A stretch of DNA of 64,000 nucleotides from assembly GCF_030866765.1 (NCBI RefSeq), contig NZ_CP133017.1, forward strand, positions 5,484,501 through 5,548,500. Reading direction: 5' to 3'. The position numbers and the translations under genes are program-made. Shown here piece after piece: positions 8,933-17,454 of this stretch; within the stretch, counting starts at the first letter, position 1, and each line of letters begins with the position of its first letter. The notes below the pieces were generated by a model that saw nothing but the letters and a program-made list of their open reading frames with translations, did no database searches and was not told the DNA's origin. Source of the DNA: Paenibacillus silvisoli (lineage in GTDB: Bacteria > Bacillota > Bacilli > Paenibacillales > Paenibacillaceae).

Positions 8933-9642
8933 CGCGCTTTGGCTGTTCCGGAAACCGCAGCCGATGCCGCCGCAGCCTGGTAAGCGTCCAGCTGCGCCGC
9001 TGGCTGCAGTACCGGTCCGCCATGACAAATTTCGAGCCGCGCCGGCTGCAGCGTCCGCAAAATCTCGCTGCTGCGCACGGCCTCGGCCATATCGGCCGTA
9101 AACATCGCCATCGGCTTGCGCAGGCGGCCTTTGCTTGACGTAAACAAATCACCAGCCAGCAGCACGCGATCCTGCTCGTGGTAGTACGCGACATGCCCCG
9201 GCGAATGGCCGGGCGTATGATAAACCGCCAAACCGCCAACCGCCGACAGCCCGTCTCCGTCTTCTCCTTCTCCGTTATACTTCAGAGGCTTCGCCATTCC
9301 CGGCCGCACCGACTGTCCCGCCTTTTTCCGCCCTGGATAAGGCTCTCGTCCTTCCATGTACGGAAACTCGATTTCATGCGCGAATACTTCGGCTTCCGGA
9401 TAACGGGCAAGCAGTCCGTTAATCGCGCCTACATGGTCGGAATGCCCGTGCGTCAGCACGATGCGTCTCAACGGTCCGGCTTGCAGCTTCTCGATAAAGC
9501 GCAGAATACCTTTCGTCATGCCCGGAATACCGGCGTCCACCAGCGTTATGCCGTCCTCTTCCTTCACAACCCATACGCGAAACGGAATAATCATCCACGT
9601 CCGCAGGCTCCAAACATGCTCCGAAATACGTTCGATCTTCAT
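8929..9642 (-). CDS. Metallo-beta-lactamase-fold hydrolase
   Basis: The 237-residue protein has the metal-binding motif HGHSDH (His65, His67, Asp69, His70), a downstream His in HTPGHSPGHV, and the bridging Asp in LLAGDLF. This is a glyoxalase-II-like or lactonase-like binuclear zinc hydrolase; its substrate is unknown. I chose the ATG at 9640-9642, which has GAGGAG 10 nt upstream. A longer frame reaches 9717 but lacks a ribosome binding site and adds unconserved sequence. The stop codons of this gene and the convergent WYL gene overlap by 4 bp, leaving no room for a terminator between them. Confidence 0.88.
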   Translation of the reverse strand: MKIERISEHVWSLRTWMIIPFRVWVVKEEDGITLVDAGIPGMTKGILRFIEKLQAGPLRRIVLTHGHSDHVGAINGLLARYPEAEVFAHEIEFPYMEGREPYPGRKKAGQSVRPGMAKPLKYNGEGEDGDGLSAVGGLAVYHTPGHSPGHVAYYHEQDRVLLAGDLFTSSKGRLRKPMAMFTADMAEAVRSSEILRTLQPARLEICHGGPVLQPAAQLDAYQAAAASAAVSGTAKAR

Positions 9643-9934
9643 CGTCCAACACTCCTCTTCCCTATATAAACATATGACTGCTCGCCTGCTATCATCCATT
9701 CGACCATTCATAACCATTGGTTACTAACCGTTGGTTATAATATATGCCGCGGCTTCATTTCTGTCAATACATTTTCGACCAGGCCCGGCCCATTTCTATG
9801 AATCGACAAAATTCGATATTTTAAGCTATTGTAAAGAACAGTGAGCAAACAAGAGATAATAGGCAATATTTCCGCCTAGAAGTCATTATTTTGATTTTTC
9901 TGAATATTTACATAATAGGCGAATTGCCTGTACA

Positions 9935-10292
9935 CTTAAGTCAGATCAAACAAGCAACTCGCCCCCAGCCGAGAGGCTCGGTGAAGTGAACGAAGCTGGT
10001 TGATCCGCAGAAACCACTTTCGTAAGAGAGGGGATAGTCCATTGAAGAAGGTTAGCGAAGTATGTCCCCCAATGATTCGGGAAAGGAGTTATCCGGTATA
10101 GTTGTTTTCGGGACATGCGGGAAATCATCTGCAAGTGCTGTCAGTCGGATCGGTCGGAAGTTCAATCTGAAAAAATAACGATGAGCAACGGTTAGTTGTT
10201 TGTGAAGTAGAATGGAGTGCAGGTTACAATTGAATAGGAAAGCTTGGTATCGGTAGGGATTTCGGTTGTCTCAGACAAGCGGAATCCCTATT
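9935..10292 (+). ncRNA. Candidate structured non-coding RNA, family not recognised
   Basis: About 350 nt show RNA-like composition: GC-rich paired segments alternating with purine-rich loops (GAAGTGAACGAA, GAAGAAGGTTAGCGAAG, GGGAAAGGAG). Hairpins that can be drawn by hand are: 9965-9999 (CCAGC/GCTGG enclosing the perfect CCGAG-AGG-CTCGG); 10030-10036 with 10061-10069 (GGGGATA/TATGTCCCC); and ATGATT with AATCAT flanking about 10072-10130. It ends in a terminator-like stem at 10254-10290. I compared it by eye with RNase P RNA, tmRNA, SRP RNA, T-box, SAM, cobalamin and M-box consensus elements and found no convincing match. The 5' end is approximate. It could also be the leader of the ArsR-type gene. 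Confidence 0.45.
10254..10290 (+). terminator. Stem-loop ending the RNA candidate
   Basis: TAGGGATTTCGGTTGTCT pairs with AGACAAGCGGAATCCCTA, with one G-G mismatch and one wobble pair, and is followed by the weak T-rich tract TTATATTTG. It would separate upstream transcription from the ArsR-type promoter. Confidence 0.6.
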
Positions 10293-10323
10293 ATATTTGC
10301 GCGCCTATTTTTTTCCATACGGA

Positions 10324-10352
10324 TTGACACCGTCATCTAATTTGATTATTAT
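10324..10352 (+). promoter_or_regulatory. Promoter of the ArsR-type regulator operon
   Basis: A perfect -35 TTGACA (10324-10329) and a -10 TATTAT (10347-10352) are spaced 17 bp apart. The operator palindromes start at the -10 box. Confidence 0.8.
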
Positions 10353-10373
10353 CTAATTAGATGATCATCTAAT
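10351..10373. promoter_or_regulatory. Palindromic operator, probably for the ArsR-type regulator
   Basis: ATTAGATGATCATCTAAT (10356-10373) is a perfect 18-bp palindrome. It overlaps a second palindrome, ATCTAATTAGAT (10351-10362), and a half-site CATCTAAT lies upstream at 10334. The site covers the end of the -10 box and the expected transcription start, the classic place for autorepression by a dimeric winged-helix repressor. That the downstream ArsR-type protein binds it is inference. Confidence 0.65.
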
Positions 10374-10397
10374 AAATAATAAGGCAGGCCAACGCAC

Positions 10398-11009
10398 ATG
10401 ATGCAGCTTGATAAAATCGTCAATTATCATAAAGCGCTCGCCGATCCAACCCGGATCCGCATGCTCATTTTGCTCGCCGAAGGAGAAATGACCGGGCAGC
10501 TGCTGGCGGAGAAGCTGTGCCTCTCCCCGGCTACTATCACGCATCATGCCGCCAAGCTGCGGGCAGTCAGCCTGATTCATGAACGGCGCGACAAGAACGC
10601 TATCTTCTTCTCGCTCGATCATTATTTCCTCAAGCAGTACGAGAGCTCGCTGCAATCGTTGCTGGCGCGGCCTGCAACGGCAGAAACGAAGGAGTTAGAA
10701 CCGATGGACGAGAAAAACGAACGAATGAAGCAGTCCGTGCTGCGCAATTTCTTTACGGGCGACGGCAAGCTGAAGCATATCCCGGCTCAGCTGAAGAAGA
10801 AGCGGATCGTGCTGGAGCATCTGGCCGAGAAGCTCGAGGAAGGCAGAAGCTACACCGAGAAGGAGCTGAACGGCTTCATCCAGCAGTTCCATGCGGACTT
10901 CGCCACCATCCGCCGCGAGTTCATCATGCACGCTTATTTGTACCGCGAACAGGAAGTGTATGAACGAAATCCGCGCGAAATGTGGGAGCGTTGGGAAACG
11001 TTATCGTAA
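10398..11009 (+). CDS. ArsR-type HTH regulator with DUF2087 C-terminal domain
   Basis: The protein has 203 residues. The N-terminal winged helix (KALADPTRIRMLILLAEGEMTGQLLAEKLCLSPATITHHAAKL) matches ArsR/SmtB folds, but no metal-binding Cys pair is visible. The C-terminal part (RNFFTGDGKLKHIPAQLKKK, then SYTEKELNGFI and DFATIRREFI) matches DUF2087, a small domain often appended to such regulators. The ribosome binding site (AAGGCAGG) is weak. The promoter and palindromic operator just upstream suggest autoregulation. A monooxygenase-like gene follows after 45 bp and is probably cotranscribed. Confidence 0.88.
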   Translation: MMQLDKIVNYHKALADPTRIRMLILLAEGEMTGQLLAEKLCLSPATITHHAAKLRAVSLIHERRDKNAIFFSLDHYFLKQYESSLQSLLARPATAETKELEPMDEKNERMKQSVLRNFFTGDGKLKHIPAQLKKKRIVLEHLAEKLEEGRSYTEKELNGFIQQFHADFATIRREFIMHAYLYREQEVYERNPREMWERWETLS

Positions 11010-11054
11010 ACTTAAACGTAAAACGTAAAATAAACGAAGGAGGCCAATCAAACG

Positions 11055-11405
11055 ATGAGCACACATTCACCGCAAAATGAATCAACCGTTCTTGCCAAAA
11101 CACCGGAGCCTCCCTATTACGCCGTCATCTTCACCTCGAAGCGCACGGACGTCGACAATGGCTACGGCGCCATGGCCGATCGCATGGTAGAGCTCGCTTC
11201 CCAGCAGCCGGGATTCCTCGGCGTGGAGAGCGCGCGCGGCAGCGACGGCGTCGGCATTACCGTTTCGTACTGGGCGTCGCTCGAAGCGATCCGCGATTGG
11301 AAAGCCAACCCGCTGCATCTCGGCGCGCAGGCCAAAGGCCGGGCGGACTGGTATTCGAACTACGGCGTACGGATCAGCAAGGTGGAACGCGATTATTTTT
11401 TCTAA
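11055..11405 (+). CDS. Antibiotic biosynthesis monooxygenase (ABM) domain protein
   Basis: This 116-residue single-domain protein has the ABM dimeric ferredoxin-like fold signature: YYAVIFTSKR, then MVELASQQPGFLGVESARG, then VSYWASLEAIRDWKANPLHLGAQ. Such proteins include quinone-forming monooxygenases and haem-degrading relatives; the reaction here is unknown. GAAGGAGG lies 12 nt before the ATG. It is probably expressed with the ArsR-DUF2087 regulator and thus controlled by the palindromic operator. Confidence 0.85.
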   Translation: MSTHSPQNESTVLAKTPEPPYYAVIFTSKRTDVDNGYGAMADRMVELASQQPGFLGVESARGSDGVGITVSYWASLEAIRDWKANPLHLGAQAKGRADWYSNYGVRISKVERDYFF

Positions 11406-11420
11406 ATATCCTGTCAAACG

Positions 11421-11484
11421 AAAGGGCCGCCCGGCAGCTCCCTCCACGCATCATGCGTGCAGGAGCTCAGCCAGGCAGCCCTTT
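11421..11484. terminator. Bidirectional stem-loop between convergent genes
   Basis: AAAGGGCCGCC at 11421 pairs with the region GGCAGCCCTTT ending at 11484. An inner GGCAGCTCC/GGAGCTCAGCC arm and a CACGCATCATGCGTG tip complete the hairpin. T runs are short on both sides. Confidence 0.6.
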
Positions 11485-11487
11485 GTA

Positions 11488-12987
11488 TTATTCCCCGGTA
11501 ATCGTGTTCTCCTTCAAAATAACGTCGTGCGCGCCGCCCTCGACGATGCTGGTCGCCGAAACGAGCGTAATCCGCGCGTTGCGCTGCAGCTCCGCAAGCG
11601 TGAGCGAGCCGCAGTTGCACATCGTCGATTTGATTTTGTGCAGCGTCTTGTTCAAGTTTTCCTGCAGGCTTCCCGCATACGGCACGTAGGAATCGACGCC
11701 TTCCTCGAACATGAGTCCCGCTTTGCCGCCGGTGTCATAACGCTCCCAGTTGCGCGCGCGGTTGGAGCCTTCGCCCCAGAACTCTTTGACGAAGTTGTTG
11801 CCGACCTTCAGCTTGCGCGTCGGGCTCTCGTCGAACCGGGCAAAATAACGGCCCATCATGACGAAATCCGCGCCCATCGCAAGCGCCAGCGTAATATGGT
11901 AGTCATGCACGATGCCGCCGTCGGAACAGATCGGCACATAAACGCCCGTCCGCTCGAAATATTCGTCGCGCGCCGCCGCCACTTCGATCAGCGCCGAAGC
12001 TTGTCCGCGTCCGATCCCCTTCTGTTCCCGCGTAATGCAGATGGAGCCGCCGCCGATGCCGACTTTAATGAAGTCCGCGCCCGCTTCCACCAAATAGAGG
12101 AATCCTTCGCGGTCGACAACGTTGCCCGCGCCGATTTTCACGTCGAAGTTCGATTTTACGTACCCGATGGTATCCTTCTGCCATTCCGAATAGCCGTCCG
12201 AGGAGTCGATGACCAGCACGTCTACGCCAGCCGATACCAGCGCAGGTACGCGCTGCTCGTAATCCTTCGTGTTGATGCCGGCGCCAACGATATAGCTCTT
12301 GTTCGTGTCGAGCAGCTCGTGCGGATTTTCTTTATGCTCGTCGTAGTCCTTGCGGAATACGAGCGTATCCAAATTGCCTTCGCTGTCTACGACCGGGAGG
12401 CAGTTCAGCTTGTGATCCCAGATCAAGTCGTTCGCTTCGGACAAGGTAATGCCGGATTTGCCGTACACCAGCTTCTCGAAAGGCGTCATGAATTCGCTGA
12501 CCGACTTGGACTGCGAATCGCGGCTGATCCGGTAATCGCGTCCGGTTACGATGCCGAGCAGCCTGCCCTTAGGCGAACCGTCGCTCGTAATCGCTACAGT
12601 GGAGTGACCCGTACGCTCTTTCAGCTCCAGCACGTCCTTAAGCGTGTGCTGCGGCGTCAAGTTCGAGCGGCTTACCACGAAGCCTGCCTTGTAGCTCTTC
12701 GCTTTGCGCACCATCTCGGCTTGTCCTTCAACGGTTTGGGAGCCGAAGATGAACGAAATGCCGCCAGCGCGCGCGAGCGCAACGGCCATCCGGTCGTCGG
12801 AGACCGCCTGCATGACGGCGGAGGAGAACGGAATGTTCAGCGCGTATGCCGGCTTTTCGCCTTTCTTGTACTTCACGATCGGGGTTTTCAACGATACGTT
12901 CGAAGGGTTGCACTCCTTCGTCGTCAAATTCGGCACCAGCAAAAATTCGCTAAAGGTGCGGGACGGTTCCATGTAATAATGAGCCAA
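11488..12987 (-). CDS. guaB: IMP dehydrogenase-like enzyme (divergent type)
   Basis: The 499-residue protein has the IMPDH TIM barrel with two CBS domains inserted at about residues 107-220. The catalytic loop reads [20 protein letters not shown] with Cys317, compared with the usual GPGSICTT. IMPDH oxidises IMP to XMP with NAD+, the committed step of guanylate synthesis. The altered loop suggests a divergent paralogue beside a canonical GuaB elsewhere in the genome; this cannot be tested here. The start is TTG (12985-12987) with GGAGG 9 nt upstream. The first in-frame ATG (codon 6) is too far from that site. Confidence 0.85.
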   Translation of the reverse strand: MAHYYMEPSRTFSEFLLVPNLTTKECNPSNVSLKTPIVKYKKGEKPAYALNIPFSSAVMQAVSDDRMAVALARAGGISFIFGSQTVEGQAEMVRKAKSYKAGFVVSRSNLTPQHTLKDVLELKERTGHSTVAITSDGSPKGRLLGIVTGRDYRISRDSQSKSVSEFMTPFEKLVYGKSGITLSEANDLIWDHKLNCLPVVDSEGNLDTLVFRKDYDEHKENPHELLDTNKSYIVGAGINTKDYEQRVPALVSAGVDVLVIDSSDGYSEWQKDTIGYVKSNFDVKIGAGNVVDREGFLYLVEAGADFIKVGIGGGSICITREQKGIGRGQASALIEVAAARDEYFERTGVYVPICSDGGIVHDYHITLALAMGADFVMMGRYFARFDESPTRKLKVGNNFVKEFWGEGSNRARNWERYDTGGKAGLMFEEGVDSYVPYAGSLQENLNKTLHKIKSTMCNCGSLTLAELQRNARITLVSATSIVEGGAHDVILKENTITGE

Positions 12988-13085
12988 AAAAAGTCGCCTC
13001 CTGCCGTTTTATTCCGGATAAATTTTTACAATCATATCACAGCGTTCTCAAACGCGCAATGGAAGTTTCCCCTCACTATTTCCAG

Positions 13086-14507
13086 CTACTTGGCAGCTTC
13101 GAGCAGCGAAACCGCTTTATTCCGCTGCGGATCCTCCGCGTCGAATTTGTCGGCCAGCTTCACCATCAACCGATAAGCCGTCTTGTCGTTCATGGCGCCC
13201 GTGACCGGCAGCGATTCGCGGTTCTGGAAGGCGCGGACGGCGGACGCCGTGTCCTCATCGTAGATGCCCGTTCCCGCGCCGACGTCGTAACCAAGCGCCT
13301 GCAGCATCTGCTGCGCCGTCTGCACCTTATCGCCATAATCGCCGATATTCAGCTTCAGGCCTGCCGCGAGCCGCGGAAGCAGCGCATAGCTTGGAGCGGC
13401 TACGACATCGTTCGGCTCGATCCCTTTCTTATGAATCCATTGGCCGTCCGGCGAGCGCCACTGCGCTTCCGTCAGCTTCAGCACGGAGCCGTCCTTCAGC
13501 TGCCTGAAGTTTTGCACGATGCCTTTGCCGAACGTTTTCTCGCCGACCACCTTCGCGCCGGCCGTCGCTTTGAGCGCGGCGGTCAGCACTTCGGCGGAGC
13601 TTGCCGTATGCGCATCGACGAGAATCGCGATCGGCAGCTTCCACGGCTCCTTCTGGCTCGATGTATGCGTAATGACGCGCGTTTCGCCTTTGTACACGAC
13701 CTGTACGATCGTTTTCCCTTTCGGAACGATCCGGTTCGCGATCTCGATCGTCGGCTCCAGCAAACCGCCGGGGTTACCGCGCAGATCCAGAAGCAGCGAA
13801 GTCATGCCTTTCTTCTGCAGAGCCTCGACCTCCGCGTTGAATTCATCCGCCGTTTTTTCCGCGAATCGGCTGATCATGATTTCCCCGATGCCGTCGCTCA
13901 GCATCTTGGAGGAGACCGTATGAACCGGCACCGAACCGCGCACAACGGAAATCGCGATCGGCTTGCTCGACCCTTCGCGCCGGACCGTCAGCTTGGCCGT
14001 CGTCCCTTCCTTGCCCTGCACAAGCTCCTTCAGCTTCGTCAGGTTCAGCCCCTTGATCGCCGTGCCGTCCACCGTCACGAAGACGTCGCCGGCTTTGAGG
14101 CCCGCCTTCCCCGACGGCGCTCCCTCGATCAGCTTATCGATGATGAACTCGCCGTCCTCCTCGCGAATTTCAACGCCGATTCCGACAAAATGATCCTCAT
14201 ACGAGCTGATGTACTGCTCCCCGCGATCGCCGGTCAAATAAACGGAATACGGGTCGCCCAGCGAGCCGACCATCCCCTCGGCGGCACCGTCGACCAGCGC
14301 TTTCGAATCCGCGCCTTCCAAATAGCGATTCATGATTTCTTTATACGCGTAAGATAAATTGCCGAAAGCCGGCTCTTTCATAATCGGATATTGTAACAGC
14401 ATGCTTAACCGTCCGCCGGCGAATCCGACCGCGACCGCCACGAGGGCCACAGCCGCCATCTTCACGCGCCGCCGCTGCTTGACCGCTTTCTCTCCATGTA
14501 AATTCAT
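13086..14507 (-). CDS. S41-family C-terminal processing peptidase (CtpA/CtpB-like)
   Basis: The 473-residue protein has an N-terminal membrane anchor (about 16-32), a PDZ domain (about 105-185, ending in the VRREGS strand), a tail-specific protease core with the catalytic Ser in TASSAEVLTA (Ser303 or Ser304) and Lys328 in TFGKG, and a C-terminal peptidoglycan-binding domain (about 385-450, MLQALGYDVGAG). It acts outside the membrane. B. subtilis CtpB, the closest functional model, takes part in regulated proteolysis during sporulation, and CtpA in envelope maintenance; which role applies here is unclear. AGAGGTG precedes the ATG. Confidence 0.9.
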   Translation of the reverse strand: MNLHGEKAVKQRRRVKMAAVALVAVAVGFAGGRLSMLLQYPIMKEPAFGNLSYAYKEIMNRYLEGADSKALVDGAAEGMVGSLGDPYSVYLTGDRGEQYISSYEDHFVGIGVEIREEDGEFIIDKLIEGAPSGKAGLKAGDVFVTVDGTAIKGLNLTKLKELVQGKEGTTAKLTVRREGSSKPIAISVVRGSVPVHTVSSKMLSDGIGEIMISRFAEKTADEFNAEVEALQKKGMTSLLLDLRGNPGGLLEPTIEIANRIVPKGKTIVQVVYKGETRVITHTSSQKEPWKLPIAILVDAHTASSAEVLTAALKATAGAKVVGEKTFGKGIVQNFRQLKDGSVLKLTEAQWRSPDGQWIHKKGIEPNDVVAAPSYALLPRLAAGLKLNIGDYGDKVQTAQQMLQALGYDVGAGTGIYDEDTASAVRAFQNRESLPVTGAMNDKTAYRLMVKLADKFDAEDPQRNKAVSLLEAAK

Positions 14508-14586
14508 ACCGACACCTCTTCCAAAATGAACCTGTTACCCACTCTATCGCATTCGGGCAAGCGCCGCAAGTTCATTCCGACTCAAT

Positions 14587-14625
14587 AAAACAAGGCGCTC
14601 CGTCTGTGAGCGGAACGCCTTGTTT
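14587..14625 (-). terminator. Terminator after the aldo/keto reductase gene
   Basis: AAACAAGGCGCTCCG pairs with CGGAACGCCTTGTTT and is followed by TTTTATT on the minus strand. It sits 12 bp past the reductase stop and before the Ctp protease start. Confidence 0.85.
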
Positions 14626-14637
14626 GATACGGGTTTC

Positions 14638-15576
14638 CTATAACGAAATCGTCTCCGTTTGGAGATTCAGCCAATCGCGTTCCGCGTCCGTGAGGACGAC
14701 AGGCAAAGCCTTGAGGCTGTCCTGCAGCTCGGACGGCTGCTGCGGACCTACGATCGCGGCTACCGGGAACGGCTGATTCAACACGTAGGCGAGCGCGATA
14801 TGGTTCGCGGTTACGCCGTATTTTTCCGCCAGTACCGTTGCTCTGCGCTTGCGCTCCCAGTTCTCCTCGCTGTAGTTGACGCGAACCATCTCCGCATCCT
14901 CGCGGTTTTCCTTGGAGTAACGGTCCGTGAAAAACCCGCCGGATTGCGACGACCAGGACAGGATCGGCAGCTGCGACTTCTCGTGCCAAGCTTCGTCCTC
15001 CGCCGTCGTCGAGACGCAGCCTTTCCAGCGCGCTTCGTTCGGCCTTGCCAGCGCCAGGTTCGGGCTGCTGCAGGCGAAGCCCGTCATGCCGTTCTTCGCC
15101 GCATAGGCATTCGCTTCCTGAATGCGCGCCACGGTCCAGTTGGAGGCACCGATCGCGCGGCAGCGGCCTGCGGAAATTTGATCGTTCAGCCCTTCCAAAA
15201 TATAGCCGACATGAACGTTCGGATCGTCGCGGTGGAGCATGTACATATCCATATAGTCCGTCATGAGCCGGTCCAGCGATTCGACCAAGTCGCTCTGAAT
15301 GCAAGTTTTCGTCATCCGCGATTGCTCGTAGGGATGCGCTCCTTTGCCGATAATGACGATGTCGCTGCGGTTCCCGCGCACTTCCATCCAAAGCCCGATC
15401 GCGCGGGCGGAGCTTTCGCCGTAAATATGTCCGGTATCGATCGCGTTGCCTCCTGCTGCTGCAAACGCGTCAAGCAGCCCGGAAGAGTAGTCCATTCGGT
15501 TCTTGTCCAGCATCATGGAGCCATGCACCAGCTGGGTAATGCCCTGTTCGATGCCTGCGACGGCAATTCGTTTCAT
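14638..15576 (-). CDS. Aldo/keto reductase
   Basis: This 312-residue cytosolic NADPH-dependent oxidoreductase carries the complete catalytic tetrad: Asp47 and Tyr52 (DTGHIYGES), Lys78 (IIGKG) and His115 (MLHRDD). The C-terminal IVGPQQPSELQDSL segment is the family's cofactor-binding region. The substrate is unknown. It is divergent from an AraC-family gene with 124 bp between starts, which suggests sugar- or aldehyde-responsive control by that regulator. AAGGAGTG precedes the ATG. Confidence 0.9.
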   Translation of the reverse strand: MKRIAVAGIEQGITQLVHGSMMLDKNRMDYSSGLLDAFAAAGGNAIDTGHIYGESSARAIGLWMEVRGNRSDIVIIGKGAHPYEQSRMTKTCIQSDLVESLDRLMTDYMDMYMLHRDDPNVHVGYILEGLNDQISAGRCRAIGASNWTVARIQEANAYAAKNGMTGFACSSPNLALARPNEARWKGCVSTTAEDEAWHEKSQLPILSWSSQSGGFFTDRYSKENREDAEMVRVNYSEENWERKRRATVLAEKYGVTANHIALAYVLNQPFPVAAIVGPQQPSELQDSLKALPVVLTDAERDWLNLQTETISL

Positions 15577-15700
15577 CGGTTCTGCACTCCTTCATATCGT
15601 TATATTGCTCATTATAGTAAAGGATTTTGCTTTCAAAAATCGAAATATATTGCATCGGCTACAACGATATTGATTTTATATATAAGGAGAAAATCGGACG

Positions 15701-16546
15701 ATGGCCCATCTGCAGCATTTGACGCTACCGCTTCTGCGCAAAAACCGCTTCTACTGCTTTCCCGAATCCGCCGGTTACTACCGCCACTTTCATGGCCACG
15801 ATGTGCGCCGCGCCGCGGGCATGCTTCAGGAATTCAATCTTCACCTCGTCACCGCGGGTACCGGCTGCGTTGAGCTGGACCAACAGCGCTGCGAGCTGCA
15901 AGCCGGCGATGCCTTTCTTTATTTCCCGGGCGATAAGCAGGTGTATTACGCCGATAAAGAGCGGCCGTGGGATTTCAAATGGATTCATTTCTACGGCAGC
16001 GGCGTTCTCGCCGATTTGACCGAACGCGGCTTCCATCGCTCCACTGGCTGGCGGGTTCGGTCCGTTGCCGTGCTTGAAAGCTTAATCGACGAGCTGCTGC
16101 TCGAAATGGATGTGCATAAAATGCTGCATCCCAGCCGCATCTCGATGCTGATGTACGGCATCATCGCCGAGTTCATCGAGCAGGCCGAGCCGATTTCCGC
16201 GCCCGGAGCAGGCGCGTCCGCCATCGAGCGCATGCTGAAGCTGATGCCGGAGCTGCAAGCGGCGGCAGCCGAGCCGTTCGATCTCGACGAGTGGGCAGCC
16301 CGCGCGGGAACGAACCGGTTCGCCTTTTGCCGGTGGTTTCGGCGCGCGGCGGGTCAGACGCCGCTTGAGTTCGTGACGATGTGCCGCATCCAGCGCGCGA
16401 AGCAGCTGCTCATCGAACGGCAGGAGCTGAGCGTGAACGAAATCGCGCGATTGTCCGGCTATGTGCACCCCAGTTACTTCAACAAACGGTTCCAGGAGAG
16501 CGAGAATATGACGCCGACCGCTTACCGCCAGTTATTTTCGATGTAA
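15701..16546 (+). CDS. AraC-family transcriptional regulator
   Basis: The 281-residue protein has an AraC-type N-terminal cupin (LHLVTAGTGCVELDQQ, then AGDAFLYFPGDKQVYYAD, then WKWIHFYG-like sequence) and the two C-terminal HTH motifs (DLDEWAARAGTNRFAFCRWFRRAAG and VNEIARLSGYVHPSYFNKRFQESENMTPTAYRQ). It probably regulates the divergent aldo/keto reductase. AAGGAGA lies 10 nt before the ATG. Confidence 0.9.
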   Translation: MAHLQHLTLPLLRKNRFYCFPESAGYYRHFHGHDVRRAAGMLQEFNLHLVTAGTGCVELDQQRCELQAGDAFLYFPGDKQVYYADKERPWDFKWIHFYGSGVLADLTERGFHRSTGWRVRSVAVLESLIDELLLEMDVHKMLHPSRISMLMYGIIAEFIEQAEPISAPGAGASAIERMLKLMPELQAAAAEPFDLDEWAARAGTNRFAFCRWFRRAAGQTPLEFVTMCRIQRAKQLLIERQELSVNEIARLSGYVHPSYFNKRFQESENMTPTAYRQLFSM

Positions 16547-16560
16547 TGGATGGAAGTTGC

Positions 16561-16589
16561 TTGTTCGCTCCCCGGATTTGGGCTACAAT
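16561..16589 (+). promoter_or_regulatory. Promoter of the Cof-type phosphatase gene
   Basis: TTGTTC (16561-16566) and TACAAT (16584-16589) are separated by 17 bp, 50 bp before the start codon. Confidence 0.6.
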
Positions 16590-16639
16590 CAATGAAAATA
16601 CGCACGATAGAGAGAGCAAAAAGGAGCAGGAGAGAACTC

Positions 16640-17443
16640 ATGTATAAACTGATCGCGATTGATATTGACGACACGCTGCTGACGGATGATTGCACGGTAA
16701 CGCCCGGAACGAAGGAAGCGCTGATCGCGGCGATGGAGAAAGGCGTGTTCGTCACGCTGGCCACCGGCCGCATGTTCCCTTCCGCGCGCAAAATCGCCAA
16801 CCAGATCGAGCTGAACGTGCCGATCATTACGTATCAAGGCTCCAGCGTCAAAACGCTGCTCGACGAGCAGGTGCTCTATGAGCGTTACGTGCCGCAGGAT
16901 GCCGCCGAGCTGCTCATGAGCTATTGCGAGGAGAACAACATCCATCTGCAGCTGTATACCGACGACGTCATCTACGTTCGAGAAGACAATCAGCATGCGC
17001 GCGACTACTCGAAGCTGGCGAATCTTCCGTTCGTCGTGGAGCCGGACTTCAAATCGTTAATCAAACGCCCGACCGCGAAAATGCTCATGATCGACGATCC
17101 TGCGCGCCTCGACGAGGTGGCTGCCGAGCTTAGAACGCTGATTGGCGCGAACACGCATATTACGAAATCCAAGCCTCACTTCCTCGAAGTGACGCATAAG
17201 GAAGGCACGAAAGGCCATGCGATTTCGTTCATGGCGCGGCACATCGGCTGCACGATGGACGAAGTGATCGCGATCGGCGATTCCTGGAACGACCACGAGA
17301 TGATCGAGGTCGCCGGACTCGGCGTGGCGATGGGCAATGCGGTTCAGAAGCTGAAGGACATTGCGCAATACGTGACGAAAACGAACAATGATGAAGGCGT
17401 GCGCCACGTCATCGAGAAGTTCGTGCTTGAGACGGTTTCATAG
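16640..17443 (+). CDS. Cof-type HAD-superfamily phosphatase
   Basis: The 267-residue protein is a HAD-IIB (Cof) hydrolase. The nucleophile motif is IDIDDTLLTDD (Asp8, Asp10), the Thr in TLATGRM is motif II, and GDSWNDHEMI is motif IV. Family members dephosphorylate sugar phosphates or flavin and pyridoxal phosphates in the cytosol. I chose the ATG at 16640 because AGGAGA sits 6 nt upstream; a longer in-frame reading from 16550 would overlap the promoter. Confidence 0.9.
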   Translation: MYKLIAIDIDDTLLTDDCTVTPGTKEALIAAMEKGVFVTLATGRMFPSARKIANQIELNVPIITYQGSSVKTLLDEQVLYERYVPQDAAELLMSYCEENNIHLQLYTDDVIYVREDNQHARDYSKLANLPFVVEPDFKSLIKRPTAKMLMIDDPARLDEVAAELRTLIGANTHITKSKPHFLEVTHKEGTKGHAISFMARHIGCTMDEVIAIGDSWNDHEMIEVAGLGVAMGNAVQKLKDIAQYVTKTNNDEGVRHVIEKFVLETVS

Positions 17444-17454
17444 TTATTGAAAAA

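Larger units (their letters stand above)
9643..10397. other. 755-bp stretch without a protein gene
   Basis: The left part (9643-9930) is AT-rich and carries the promoter region of the metallo-hydrolase, with an inverted ACCATTGGTTACTAACC/GGTTAT motif near 9713-9740. The middle (about 9935-10292) looks like a structured RNA gene ending in a hairpin. The right part is the promoter and operator of the ArsR-type regulator. No reading frame with a credible start is present. Confidence 0.7.

Noticed and set aside
10020-10070. Possible RNase P RNA or group I intron core (GATAGTCC, TAGCGAAG)
   Set aside because: The partner motifs required by either family (for example ACAGAA-type 3' element or P/Q/R/S elements in order) are missing.
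9946-10134. Minus-strand frame of 62 codons within the RNA candidate
   Set aside because: No ribosome binding site, low-quality composition and location on the strand opposite to the terminator-like end.
11527-13176. A 549-codon plus-strand frame opposite the IMP dehydrogenase gene
   Set aside because: It is rich in Arg/His/Val from reverse reading of a real gene and has no ribosome binding site or domain.
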